64,000 nt of DNA from Steromphala cineraria (Eukaryota > Mollusca > Gastropoda > Trochida > Trochidae): contig OU744725.1 in assembly GCA_916613615.1 (NCBI GenBank), positions 62,194,575-62,258,574 of the forward strand. Reading direction: 5' to 3'. The position numbers and the translations under genes were made by a program. Each line of letters opens with the position of its first letter. Within the stretch, counting starts at the first letter, position 1. This document shows positions 10,706-23,193 of the stretch, piece after piece. The notes below the pieces were generated by a model. The model did no database searches. It was not told the DNA's origin and worked only from the letters and a program-made list of their open reading frames with translations.

Positions 10706-13700
10706 CTATTTCTTGCCAGTTGGGAATAGGCCTGTAGCAGAACCGCCCCAGAAACATGCCCCAGCATGCCCGCCGATGAGAGGGTTCCACTTGGCGAGGG
10801 CAGAGGCACGACCCACCTCAAATGAACCGTAGTCGTCGGCAAGACTTCCGATACTCAGGGTCAGCTGATCGTAGAAGGTTGGAGTGCCACAGCCGAGGAC
10901 CATGAACTGTGAACAAAGCATTTTGTGTCAGAAGAAAATATCAAAAGATCAATGACGATTATCAAGAATTTTGGAATGGTATAATTGGGTTGGGATCACA
11001 ATTCTATATGTTTTGGGTTGAATGTTTTCTGAACTAAGAGTCTTTATGAAAAGATCATTCCAACTATTCTCTGGAGACTAACCCTGTCGTTCAGTGTGTC
11101 TAACCCATCAATCTGTGCGTGGGGAAATGAGACTTTAACACTCCTGTGGTTTGGTTGGACATTGGACAAACAATGTAACTTTAATTTTCCAAAAGAGGTT
11201 TAGATAATTGACTTTATTGACGTTTGTGATATCTGCACATGATCAGGACGGATCAGTTAGCTTATCCTGCCAAAACACTATCAATTGCATTATAAATGAT
11301 TAGCACTAAATTTATAACAAGTTTTGGGAATATTTATTTGAAGAATGAAATTTTCTTTATACACTTATGGCAATTGCATATAGCTTTAGATAAATAAATT
11401 CAATAAAAGTAATTAATAGGTTGCATATATAACTATCTTACCGTTGAAGGCACGGTTCCAAGGTACTTGTACATATCCAGGATGATGCCAGCCTTTCTCA
11501 GCTGCAGAAGTTCAGTAGAAAACTGTCCGAGCAAATCACGGTAAGCAGAAGCATTGCCTGGAAAAAGACCAACATATATTGGTTAAGACTTTGGTTTTCG
11601 GGTACTTCATACATTCAGTTGATGGGCCACATGAACGCTAACAACAAAGCATGCAATTCTTTTGCGCAAAATACGTATTTTGCAATGTCGATAATATGCC
11701 TGTCTTGAGACGGTGGAGGTGGGTACAGTGGAGATTTAAGGAGATTGTTTGTGGAGATTCTTTGAAAGGAAAAGGAAGCACGCACACATCTGAAGTTGTA
11801 ATCTTTTTCTCTGACGTTGATTTAGCCATAAAAACTAAGACACGTACTTGAAGTAAGATACCAAAAATACAATTGACGAAGAAATTCTATCACATTTAAA
11901 GACAGCCCCCCCGGACGATACACGAATACCTACCTGAGGGTGAAATTGTCATCTCGAGGAGGTAGACCCGGGGGCAGGGAAGGACCCTCATGGGGGTGAC
12001 GGCTAGGGGAGGGGCTGCTCCCGCAAACAGAGCGAAGGCCTCGAAGGAGTACAGCGCCTCTGCAGATATCTCCATACCAAGGTTGGTTACCTTGACCACC
12101 AGATTGGACATGATTCCTGGCTTTAGTACCTTCAGAACTGCAAACAAAGACGAACAGGTTGTAGCGTTAGGTTATTGTCATTTGCAAAAGAATTAATTTC
12201 ATTTGAAGGATTTTGTCCATGTATGGAAAATTTCGTATCTGATACGAAGCCTGTTAATTAGTTGGACATGGATAGAGCGGTGGGTCCAAGAGGGGAGAAG
12301 ATATGTTATATGGTTCTGGAATATCTACATTTGAAATGCGCTTTTTAGATATTTTGTAATAAAAACTCCTGTATCAGTACAAATGTACAAATCAGTATAA
12401 ATTTCATTCACCATGTACTCAGAAATAGTTTTACATTATTAATTGTCATAAAGTTATCAGCAATACCAGACTCAAGGAAGTAACAAGAATAACTTCAAAA
12501 TGCACTAAGCAATCATAATGTAATTCAACTGTTTAAACACATTTTAAAAACTGAAATTCAAAGAGATTGTTATTTAAATAAATATTTCACCAATACTTAC
12601 TGGCAACAACTTTGGCATTTCCTGTACTCTGCAAAATGAAAAACGAGTTATTTATAAACCTGTTCAAAATTCGTGTATGAGGAAAATTCATAATGCCCAA
12701 AGCATGTGCTAATCTTTTTTTATCAAACCGAAATGTTCTTTTCTTAAAACGCTCGGATAATTTAAAAATAATAATTTGATAATTTGAACAAAATTACCAA
12801 GGTTAAAAGATTAACAGAAAAGCATGGTTTTCTTTTTTCTACATTATGGTTGAATTGTCTGAGAACAGTTCTTGTTCTTTGGGTTACAGGAAGAGCTAAG
12901 ACATTTAAATATATGAAAATACGTGTGGAATAATCAAGTTATAATCATATATAAGTAGAAACAGGGAAATACTCTTGGATTTTGTCCTAAAAAATAACCC
13001 AATAGGACTGTCTCTGTAATTGCATTAAGAATACTCCATTCTTGGTGAAATATGATAAATCAAATTGCATGTTTTATATCATGGTTATTGTGGCTGTGAC
13101 ATAAAGAACGTACAAGTTAGATAATTATGGAGGTGACGTAATTTCCCAACAAAGCGGAAGTACAGCACTCCCAGAATCCCCGGGTTATTAAGGGCAGATT
13201 AATTAATCACGTAAGACCACGTCAGAAGCGTTATATTTTGCCCGTGTCTCCAGGAGCTTTAGGCTCTCACGACATTATGGACTCATGAAATTGGTTGTAG
13301 TTCTTGGGTTTTGAAAAATATACATTTGACAAGAAAAATCTTGAATCAGGTTGTCTTCTAAGTTTTTTTAATGTGAAAGTTGAAACTTATACAACTAATG
13401 GAGTATTTGTTTTCTTTATCAATCAATTTGTTTTCATTTTAATAAAGTTTTTAAAAATTCTTGTGCCCCTTGTTTAATTAGAAAATATGAATATTAATAA
13501 TTCTAGGTAAACTCCGTACAGCGTTTCAAGTACTCACAGTGTATAGTGAAAACAGATGATGATTTCATTAGGTAGACAAAAATGATACTCTAAGTAACAA
13601 AAGATCTTAAAGGTAATAAATAAACGACTGCATATCGTGAAAAACGAAATGGACCTGGGTCTTGCATTCCAGTATTCCCTTTTAAGACACTAATAATAAC

Positions 13701-14870
13701 TTAACGTAAGATTAACTTATGAGTTTCATCGTAAGTATTAAAAACGCCACGTCATAATATATCTTGTACCAAGATATCGTAAAATAAAATCCCTATATGA
13801 TTGCTCTGGAGGACATAAACTGTAATACACCCACTCGATTCATGTTAACTTGTATTACTAATAATCCGTGTCTGATTTAAATGCCCCGTAGAACTTTTTT
13901 TAGGTAAATGAAGTTATCTCAAGAGAAGGAAATGAAATGTTGCAATCCTGAGATAAGCTTATTAATGAAAACACGGATTTTAAAGCGGACGTTTCAAGTT
14001 CAATAAAGCTACGAGAATCTATTTTTTCTTATCCAAATGATTAAAAGGTGTTTTAAGTAAAATGACAACAAACACTTTTATTATTTTATATGAGACGCTG
14101 TTTTTTCCGTCAACAGATGAGAAGTCTAAGGAATTTTTGGCTCTGAGGAAGATATAATTTAAATAAAGTAATACCAAATTGAGAAAAAAATATGAACATT
14201 TTCCAAAATGAGTTACACGCCTATAAGCAGTTAAGCATGATTCAACTGAAATTTGTGGATGGGGTATATTTTGGGGGCGTAGTTAGAAACCAGCTTTAAA
14301 ATGTTACAGCGCATTTAAACAGTAAAGTATATAATTTAGTTGAAATACGTTGATGGGTCTATTTTTTTTTGGCGAGGGAGGTATAGGGAGGCTTTAAACT
14401 GTTACAGTGCATTATAACTTTAAAGCATAGATTTACTTAAATACGTGGATGGATTATATTTAAGGCGTAGTTGTAAACCAGCTTTAAAATGATACAGTGC
14501 ATTTTAACAGTTAAGCACGAATTTACGTATGATACAACTTATCCGAAACAACAGGATGGGGTATATTTTGGAGGCGTTTTTGTAAACCAACTTTAAACTG
14601 TTACAGTTCATTTTAACAGTAAAGTATAAATTTACGTATAACACAATTTACCTGGAACACGTGGATGGGGTATATTTTGGGGGCGTAGTTGTAGAGGAGC
14701 TGGCCGGCTGCACTGAAGGTCGGCTTGGAGTAGAGGGGGACCCCCTGTGTGGGGTAGAAGATCTCAACATAGAAGAACTCGCAGTCAGCACAGGGAGCCA
14801 GGCTCTGAACCCCACCCACACTCAGACATGCCACCCCCAAGACTGCAAGCAACCCACGGACGTTCATCAT
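10706..14870 (-). CDS. Gene B: complete secreted protein of unrecognised family
   Basis: Five coding exons: 14652-14870 (219 nt), 12601-12628 (28 nt), 11934-12137 (204 nt), 11442-11557 (116 nt) and 10706-10906 (201 nt with stop). All junctions are GT/AG and phases agree (0, 1, 1, 0), giving 255 residues. The N-terminus MMNVRGLLAVLGVACLSVGG is a signal peptide. The mature part has CADCEFFYVEIFYPTQG, YNYAPKIYPIHVFQ, micro-exon residues STGNAKVVA, then LKVLKPG, SFEAFALFAG and LPCPRV. A Leu-rich helical exon 4 contains LLGQFSTELLQLRKAG. The C-terminus is Gly/Ala-rich (LGCGTPTFYDQ, GGHAGACFWGG). An acceptor-like 'ttgttttcag' lies six nt before the ATG, so a 5' UTR exon is likely. No transmembrane segment follows the signal peptide. 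Family and function are unknown to me. Confidence 0.82.
14243..14651 (-). repeat. Array of decayed copies of the gene B exon 1 end
   Basis: The exon 1 3' end (complement of 'gtggatggggtatatttt' plus 'gggggcgtagttg' at 14661-14692) recurs in intron 1 near 14255, 14349, 14445 and 14551, at a spacing of about 94-110 bp. Between the copies lies a shared spacer ('ccagctttaaaatgttac', 'agtaaagtata'). The splice donor has decayed in the copies ('ctggaacac' becomes 'ctgaaattt', 'ttgaaatac' and similar). Confidence 0.75.
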
Positions 14871-15284
14871 CTTTACCTGAAAACAATAATGAATTTCTAC
14901 ACATACTCTTTATTGTATGTATAACATGCCTATGTTTCAAGGAATAAAAACATTTAAAATAAATAAATAATTGATTTCTATAGCTTTTTCACGAGTACTG
15001 TTAGAACATCAATAGGGAACTACTTAATCAAAAACGTTTTGGAAATCTTTCAAGGTTGACGTTTCAAATATTAAGAATGAAGCTACCCAATCGGGTTGTA
15101 TCAAGGTTGAATATACAAACATTCTGTGCTTTTCCATATTCACCACTTGAAAAAAATGATATTTTTCTTGGAGGTTTTTGTTAATATCATATGCAATAAG
15201 ATATCTAAAATCAAAAGTTTGACCGACGTTCGGAAATGTAAACATGGACATTACCATTGACTAATAACGTTCATTGCTTACCCA

Positions 15285-16225
15285 CTTATCGGTAAGAATA
15301 TTTTAATTTTCATTGATAGTATTAAACCTTTATCAAATCCATCAAATCTTGTCTCAAGAGAAAATAACTTATCGGTAAGAATATTTCGATTTTCATTGAT
15401 AGAATTAAACCTTTATCGACTCCATCAAATCTTGTCTCAAAAGAAACTAACTTCTCGTTAAGAAGATGTCGATTTTCATTTATAGAATCTAACCTTTATA
15501 CACTTTATCAAATCTTGAAACTAACTTATCGGGAAGAATATTTCGATTTTCATTGATAGTATTAAACCTTTATCAACTTCATCAAATCTTTTTTCAAGAG
15601 AAACTAACTTCTCGGTAAGAAGATTTCAATTTTCATTGATAATATTAAACCTTTATCAAATCCATCAAATCTTGTCTCTAGAGAAACTAACTTATCGGGA
15701 AGAAGATTTCGATTTTCATTGATAGTATTAAACCTTTATCAAATCTTGTCTCAAGAGAAAGTAACTTCTCGGGAAGAAGATTTCGATTCTCATTTAAAGT
15801 ATCAAACCTTTATCAACTCATTCAAATCTTGTCTCAAGTGAAACTAACTTATCGGGAAGAAGATTTAAATTTTCATTGATAGTATTAAACCTTTATCAAA
15901 TCTTGTCTCTGGAGAAACTAACCTATCGGTAAGAAGATTTCAATTTTCATTGATAGTATTAAACCTTTATCGACTCCATCAAATCTTGTCTCAAAAGAAA
16001 CTAACTTATCGGTAAGAAGATTTCGATTTTCATTTATAGAATTATACCTTTATCAAATCTTGTCTCAAGAGAAACTTACTTCTCGGTAAGAAGATTTCGA
16101 TTTTCATTTATAGAATTATCAATTCCATCAAATCGTGTCTATAGAGAAACTAACTTTTGGTTAGAAGATTCCGATTTTCATTGGTAGTATTAAACCTTTA
16201 TCAACTCCATCAAATCATGTCCCTA
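15285..16225. repeat. Tandem array, unit about 70-90 bp, about 12 copies
   Basis: Units contain 'ttcattgatagtattaaac', 'ctttatcaa', 'aaatcttgtctcaagaga' and 'aactaacttatcgg'. Deletions make unit lengths uneven. The last unit (16190-16233) passes into 'ctagagaactcac', the complement of a splice donor, so the array seems to end exactly at an exon edge. Confidence 0.85.
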
Positions 16226-16233
16226 GAGAACTC

Positions 16234-16310
16234 ACCTGGTGCCTTGTGTTGACTGCACAACTGCTTCTGTTCGAAGAATACCTTGCTGGGGTGGTCAGTG
16301 GTGGTCATTT
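16234..16310 (-). other. Possible 5' UTR exon of gene B
   Basis: On the minus strand this stretch ends in 'aaggcaccag|gtgagttc', a good splice donor. Joined to the acceptor just before the gene B ATG it would supply a leader exon. The frame leading into the gene B ATG has an upstream stop, so it would be non-coding there. A short out-of-frame upstream ATG exists at about 16307. There is no transcript evidence. Confidence 0.35.
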
Positions 16311-16935
16311 TAACTGGACTCTGGCCTACTTAATGTCATGTCAAGATTAATGAGGGGCCGAACCCCTGACCAATGGATTAATCCCCTCCCCGCTAACATT
16401 ATGATCTTCATAACTTCCGCGTTTACACGGGAAAATCTGAAAAATAATTATAAGGTAGATGTCAATTTGATTAAACACCATTAATGATATTTGAAAAATT
16501 GTATCTTCATATTTTCCGTTTCTACACTGGGAGAGGTAGAAGGTAATTATCAAAACATTGTCGATTTGATTAAATCAAGTAAAATGATTTAACAATGTAT
16601 ATTTGAAATAATAATTGTGATTATGAAATATTAATGCTATGTCATTTTTTAAAACTGTGATTAAATCAGCTTGCTCCATATTCATGATTAAGTTCAAGTT
16701 GGCGGCACTTATTTGTTATCTGTGACAAACTGTCATTATGTAATGTTCCGAGACCAAAATGTTACGCCCCTTTTACACTTACACTAGTAATTTTACATAA
16801 AAACTTCATAAACAAATACTGCTGACCAATATTTTGCCTTGTGTTCTCTTATTACTGCTTTGCTTTAAGTTTGACTAACGTGTAATCCATTACGGCTTCT
16901 TTTGATAGAACCTACTCCATTGCCTTTAACACTTA
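16311..16935. other. Intergenic, no gene seen
   Basis: AT-rich sequence upstream of gene B with no recognisable gene, and no clear TATA element near the putative leader exon. Confidence 0.4.
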
Positions 16936-17265
16936 AATGGGGCGGTAGCACGTTTTTTCCAAAAACATTTCTTCAAATTGACCTCAATAAATAATAAATT
17001 ATGTGATTTTTTTTATTTTCAGAGGGTCAAACATTTCACTACTCAACCTGATTGTCCGCAGAGAAATAATCAAGTATCACGCAAAAACTGCTGTTTGCCT
17101 TTTTGTGTGAACACCTTTTTCATGTGAGGTAAGGAAATCGATTCACTAAGCTTAGCCCAATAATTATTTACAAACTACTATAAACATTGTCCATAATTGG
17201 TAACATTTATTTTCGATTTTTGTCATATCTATGTCTTTATCTAAAAAACGTGCTATTTCAAAGAA
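16936..17265 (+). mobile_element. Old, diverged copy of the TTAAAGGGGCAG TIR element
   Basis: The left end reads 'ttaaatggggcggtagcacg' and the right end 'aaaaaacgtgctattt'. Internally 'tttttgtgtgaacacc' and 'cattgtccataattgg' match other copies. The right terminal inverted repeat has decayed. Confidence 0.55.
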
Positions 17266-18500
17266 TCTAACCAATGAAAGAGACTATATATGCAAACATG
17301 TATGCTAAACTGCTTACAAAGAAAACGATGACCATTTTAGTAGAAATAGATTCAAATAAAATATTTTTAATTAACGTTTTTTTTACAGCTATTTATTGTA
17401 CTGTCAGTTAAATGGAAAATGTTGAATATTTGGATCATAGTATAGTAAATAAGACAAATAAACAAGCGTTGCTGTTTATTTGTTTTACATAAATTGGCTA
17501 TACCGTATATATATTCAACTGATGGTGTTAAACATAGACCAACAATCTCAACAAAGACTGAATACTGAATGAAACAATATTAATGTCATATACAGATTAT
17601 ATTTCAATAATTAAAATTATAATCGTTTACTATTTGAATATTTCTATGGAATATTTTTACTAAAGGTAAATATATCTCATTCATAGCAAATGATTTAATA
17701 GGAATCTTAATGAAAATTTAATCAATTTTTTGATTTAATAAAACTGCATCTTTATTTCAAATGTTATATACTTTTGTTATCATAATTTGATAACATACAT
17801 ATTTCAAAAGTTTCTTTTAATATTGTGTATTTGAGAACAGATAAACTCAAACAATGAATATAAGTAATAATGATCATGAGTATAAGTAAATATGGATAAT
17901 TTGACATAATTGATGATTATCTTTTCAGATATTACCACATGGTTTAAAACAATCATAATCATTTCAATGTCCCTAACTTATATTGTACAGTATATAAACA
18001 TAGTTTTTATTACTAAAAATGTTATAGAAAAAAAATCATAAGATATATGTTTAAAAAGTACATAGATGAAAATCATGATGACCCAGCGTATCCTCGTTTA
18101 CTCTACATAATTTTAGCTACAGGCAAAATATTACATCACGAGTTGATAAAGTTCAACATATGCTCTCGGCTCCTTGCCCCAAGGCGAGAAAAGCTCTGAG
18201 GTACTGTAACGGAGATATACCATGCAACATGCACCGCTAGGTCTTGAGGACACTCACAGGTAAACTTCGAGTCAGGTGAAAACATATTTCATGTAGATCA
18301 AAAGTTCATTTTAGAATACTGCATAAAAAAAAGTTGTTCTGCCAAACATGGTCTATGGGACACTATTGAACAACCAAAACCATGTACAAGCATACAAAAT
18401 GTATCTAAACACATTCCCAGATATAAAATCAGTACAAGAAGTACAAGTACAATTCTTAAACATAAAAATATAATTATACGAAATTGTTTTTAAAATAAAA
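17266..18500. other. AT-rich intergenic desert
   Basis: No gene or clear repeat was recognised. A less AT-rich patch at 18090-18270 has no open frame of note. Confidence 0.4.
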
Positions 18501-18507
18501 ATTAAAC

Positions 18508-18631
18508 AAGAATTAAATTAAATTAAATTAAATTAAATTAAATTAAATTAAATTAAATTAAATTAAATTAAATTAAATTAAATTAAATTAAATCAAATTA
18601 AATTAAATTAAATTAAATTAAATTAAATTAA
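18508..18631. repeat. AATTA pentanucleotide microsatellite
   Basis: About 24 nearly perfect tandem copies of 'aatta', with one T-to-C change near 18593, followed by a poly-A stretch. Confidence 0.95.
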
Positions 18632-18714
18632 AAAAAAAGATTAAAAATGAAAGTCAATTTTATAAAATGATAAATAAATAAAAGAAAAAATATTTAAAAA
18701 CAAAAATAAACAAA

Positions 18715-18985
18715 AAACTAATCATCGATAATTCAGAGAACAAATTATAAAGATTCACATAGAGTCCATTGGCGGTCATTTTTGTGTGAAGACCTTTAAT
18801 TCGTTTTGTGTAAGGTAAAGGAATGACGTGGCTGAACTTTACATTATAATAATTATATTTGATATATTACTGCTTCATTTAGTATAAGTACATTGTCTTT
18901 CAATTGGAACAATTTATTGTCATTTTCCTGACATCACCTTATAATCCCCCTCAAAATATACCCCTTCCCCTTTAATGTGTATGGA
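18715..18985 (+). mobile_element. Truncated copy of the TTAAAGGGGCAG TIR element
   Basis: It carries 'ccattggcggtcatttttg', 'tgtgaagacctttaattcg' and 'attgtctttcaattgga' in family order and a decayed right end. The left end is missing. Confidence 0.65.
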
Positions 18986-19310
18986 CAGCTGAAGTACAGT
19001 TAAAGATATTGTGTTTTGAAATTAATATTTTCAAAATTATCAGTTTTCAGTTCTAATTTTAATTGATGATGTTGATGAACTTACTCCATACTTGAGCCAT
19101 GTCCATATTTGCTGCGAGGTACAAATGTATGATGAATTGATTTATGAGTTTTTTACTCGGTCAAACTTGTACGTATTCATTTACTTTGGTTTCCAAAAAA
19201 ATCCACATCAGTGTCCATCTGCTATTTACAATAAGTTCAAATTAACGAATCTTTTTTCGTTTCAGTGTTTTCTCGCGTAAAAATCCTGTAATTTCTGCTT
19301 AAAACCCACA

Positions 19311-19400
19311 TGGTATTACAGACAGACAGACGGACAGACAGATTCTTTATTTTAGTCTCACCTCGCATCTATCAATTACAAATACAAAGACAATTACATA
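19311..19400 (-). mobile_element. LINE-type 3' tail, minus strand
   Basis: An 'acagacagacagacgg' repeat leads into 'gattctttattttagtctc'. Read on the minus strand this is an AATAAAGAATC-type end followed by a TGTC repeat. A short minus-strand 3' UTR may continue to about 19700, but no coding part is visible. Confidence 0.4.
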
Positions 19401-19808
19401 TTTTGAAAGAAACTGAGAGGGAGCTACCAAAAATAGGTTATGAGAGACTTAAATATAATAAATACATGTATACATACAAAAACCATATACGAGTCAAATC
19501 GTCACAAACAATATGAATCAGAAGTGAAAAATTAAAATTCTAAGTGAATGTTAGAAGTACGTGCATAACATAAATATAAAAAACACAAAAGATATGATAA
19601 ATAAGGCACCAAAGTATGCACAAATAAGCGTTAAATTATTTATTTATTATGATATAAAAAGACCTTACGGATGGTGAAGATAGGGCTTGGCACTGATTTA
19701 AAAAACTTCAGGTGAGTAGAGAATAAAACCTACTTTCCTTAAATCAATATAATCCGAAAATCTAAGGTATTTCAAAATACACTGGGCATAAAGCTCACGT
19801 CAAGTTAG

Positions 19809-20285
19809 AGACCCATGCCAGTTATATTCGGACAATGACGTTTTCCCCATAGACGTGCATGTTAAGTAAGTGTAGCAAAAATAATTTTAGTGAAAAAACG
19901 TCGTATTGGATCATTGTAAAACTTTGCAGGTTGAACTGAAATCATCCCAGGTTGAAATTCATAATACTGTTTTATTATCTGAAAAATGTTTATGCAATGT
20001 CGCATGTATACATGTACGGAAATTGCAAATGTGTCCCATAGAGCGCCATTATAAACTTTGTCACACCTATGTAAATAATTTGATTAAATTGCTGTCGTTC
20101 CTAGGATAATAGATACAAAATTAAACGGAACTTGTAAGGTTGTAGCTGAGATGATTCTTTACACAAGTGCAAAACTTAACCGGATCGGACGGAAAATAAA
20201 TGCATGAAAATTATTTATGCTACCCTTATTTAACATGCAAGGCTATGGAAAAACGTCACTGTCCGGATATAACTGGCATGGGTCT
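19809..20285. mobile_element. Non-autonomous foldback element with arms of about 85 bp
   Basis: The left arm (19809-19893) begins 'gacccatgccagttatattc'. The right arm (20202-20285) is its complement, ending 'gatataactggcatgggtc'. Both contain the 'aatgacgtttt..ccatag' and 'gcatgttaa' blocks. The loop has no convincing coding frame. Confidence 0.75.
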
Positions 20286-20500
20286 GTATGTCTTCTGTCT
20301 ACCGGAGTATTGCCGTAACGTCCCGTCGCAATCCTAACGAGAGCTATTCGCACCTAAACCTTGATAGGGCGCTTCTTTGACTTCTATTAAAACATATCTG
20401 ACATAAGACTCAATCCCAATGTACAGTAGGTTTGCAGTTTATTTCCGCTGTTCCCTTGTCCCCGAGTAGGTTAGGATATATCTGTTTTCCATCTTGATCA

Positions 20501-20769
20501 GTCTAAGTAAACCTTGCCTCAATATTACCCGTTTCATTCCGATATTGAGTCTAGAAAGGTCTAGTAGAGGGTCGCGTCAGCCGACCTTTCTGCGACCTAC
20601 ATGTATGACCATCCAACGATATACGTGCGAAGACAGACTATTGTGGCTTGGTAAGAAGAGTTCTCAGTGGTCAATTCGATACGTGGGCTGACGCGACCCT
20701 CTACTAGACCTTTCTAGACTCAATATCAGAGTAAAACGGGTAATATTAAGGCTAGGTTTACTTAGACTG
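20501..20769. mobile_element. Foldback element with arms of about 80 bp
   Basis: The left arm 20501-20583 ('gtctaagtaaacc', 'tctagaaaggtctagtag', 'agggtcgcgtcagcc') and right arm 20686-20769 ('ggctgacgcgaccct', 'ctactagacctttctaga', 'ggtttacttagac') are inverted copies with few mismatches. The central 100 bp is unpaired. Confidence 0.8.
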
Positions 20770-21079
20770 CATCTTGATAAAAACGCGTTAAACACTTCCT
20801 CTTCGAGCTCTATTTTTCCTGAAACTGAACTCCAATGGTATCTGTGTTAAAGGGGTGTAAAGTGCCCCTCTCCTAGGTATTTGAACTTGAATGTAAACTT
20901 TGAATTTGCCTTTCAGTCTCACATAACACTCCACTGATCTGTAAAGGGAGGTAATGGCATTAAACATTTTAACCTTGTTTTTAGTAACCTCTCAATAATC
21001 AAATGTAGTGCCGGGCGTATGTAGGTCATATTTTGCCCAAACTTCGTCCTTAATGTCACCTACCTACCTACTTACCTTA

Positions 21080-21660
21080 CATTTTATGTTCGCTTCAAGT
21101 AACTTTGCGCACATAGAAGAACGATCAGTACAACCATAAGTTTTCCGAATATCGATGAAGGCTGTTAAAGTGGATTTCCTCATAGATTTACGATAGAAGT
21201 TAGCAACTGAACATGTTCAGTCGTAAATCGACTTCCTAAACCATTTTGGCTATCTTCTAAAATATGACTGAGTCACTCTCTTCTTTGTAGTTAATCAATC
21301 TTGCATTAGGGACCGTACAAATACAGCTTATAGGCAGCACATGTAATAGTCAGTCCTCTATAAGATAGCGGGTCTCTGGGATCTTCCATCTGGGCTTTAG
21401 GGTTTGAGGGATGATTCCTTTGGTCCAGCTTACAGGAGTCAGTCCGGAATTAAAACAAATATTTAAAAGTTTATGAAGATATTGAATACAATGTACACAC
21501 TTCAGTGTTGTAGACTTCGGGGGGAATATTATCGACACCACTTGCTTTACTTATCTCATCAGTATTTGGATACTGCATCTCGCACTTCGTCAAGTGTAAT
21601 AGGTCTACATATATTAGACTGGACTGGTGTGTTGATATACATGTACTAGCGTCCATCATG
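21080..21660 (-). pseudogene. Decayed LINE reverse transcriptase fragment
   Basis: Minus-strand frames give KASGVDNIPPEVYN, then LLNICFNSGLTPVSWTKGII, and further on TAFIDIRKTYGCTDRSSM. They match, in order, the linker and fingers/palm region of LINE reverse transcriptases (the A-F-I-D-F-x-K-A-Y-D motif). Stops and frame changes break it. No intact YxDD region was seen. Confidence 0.7.
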
Positions 21661-21664
21661 TCAA

Positions 21665-22627
21665 TATTTCACCTTTGAAGATGCAAAGCTTGAAATTTTA
21701 CCAGTAAGGACTTGGCCAACGATTATTAACCACTATGTTCCCAATGACAGCTTTTACATTGCCTTCCAGACACCAAATAGGAGATAAACCTACTGTGTTT
21801 TTTAATGTATTTTCGTGGTCTAACGTACAGCTGCGTACCTTAAGTTTGTTCACATACCTTCGTTTTCTAGTGCAAATATCATGTAAGTTTGTATGTAGTA
21901 GAGGCATTCTAGCATTGCGAAAAAGAATCGGATAATGTTAAAATTTCACTAAATAAGTTAAATTCAGTTTGCGTTAACATTTTCGTATGTCATACCTAAC
22001 AGATAGCTGTAACGAATTTAGCAGGGCATGGAAATGACCAGGGGTTAAATTTTCGAAAACACAATTTTTATTTTTTTTTCTCTACATAAATCCTTCATGA
22101 GTGATAAACAACTTTAGAATATACGTTACGAATACAAATATGTAACGTATGAATACAAATATGCTTTTTACAAAATGTAATATTAAAATAACACAAATGT
22201 TTAAAAATAAATTTAATACAAGAGATATTCAAACGTTTGCGCATTCATATATTTTACGCCCAAATATCAATTGATCACACACTGTGGACTTCATACAAAA
22301 AATATAGGCGGTCATTGTTATGTGTATTGTGAATTGTGATCGAAGATACCAAATACTTGAAATTTTCATCTGACGGTTGAAGTTGAAGTGCACGTGGGGG
22401 AATGCCTAGTACCTGCGATGCGCTCCGCAGCAGTTGTAATTGCATCGCCGTTGGGAATTTGCCTTACACGTGCACAGATGAACCAATTTGTAGCGTGGCC
22501 TAAGGTTGTGTCCCATATTCGATGAATTAGCACCGAAAGTTGTTTGTTTTCATAGTAAAATTTGGGGCATATATGTAAAATATGAAAAAGGAAAGTTGTT
22601 AGTTTTGTGAAGTCATATAGTATATAG
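21665..22627. other. Intergenic, nothing recognised
   Basis: AT-rich sequence. Part of 21700-21910 may be more of the decayed LINE, but no motif supports this. Confidence 0.3.
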
Positions 22628-23193
22628 ATTAAAGATGCTGTTTCATACTTGCATGCGGTTCAGGCTGAAATTTAGCTATTGAGAAAAGAAATACATCACT
22701 TTTTAGAAAAATATTTCGTCGAAATTTTGATATCATATTAAGATTGTTTAATCAACAATAACATATTTATTTCGACGCCCAAAGCACAGTACCCCTTGTA
22801 GAAAGTGCATAGCATTTAACGAACCCGCTTTCGGTGACGTAATCATTACGCGTGTAGGATTTACACCTTGTCACAACTAGTGTATTTGCGTTCGATGGGT
22901 TTCAACTTTGGCAGCAACGAATACCTTATTCGGAGAAAAAGAAAAGAAAATCTAGTCGTGCGCGACAAAGACAGTTTTCAAGCGTATATTTAGAGATCGG
23001 AAGTTGTGAGATGACCACACTTGATTCGCCTTTATGTTGGCTGCCGTTTCCGTAATTTTGGTAAATTATCTCATATTTAATGAATTTTGGTCCGATTTTC
23101 CCTAGGTTGGTCGCTAATTTTTTTTAAAAATACAACGAATACATAAAAAATACTTTTAAAAATATTGCAAGTATGATACAGCATCTTTAAGAT
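22628..23193. mobile_element. TTAA-ended TIR element, 566 bp
   Basis: The left end 'attaaagatgctgtttcata' and the right end 'tatgatacagcatctttaag' are inverted copies over about 25 bp, extended by 'cttgc' and 'gcaag'. TTAA stands at both ends. There is no coding frame. It is unrelated in sequence to the AGGGGCAG family. Confidence 0.65.
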
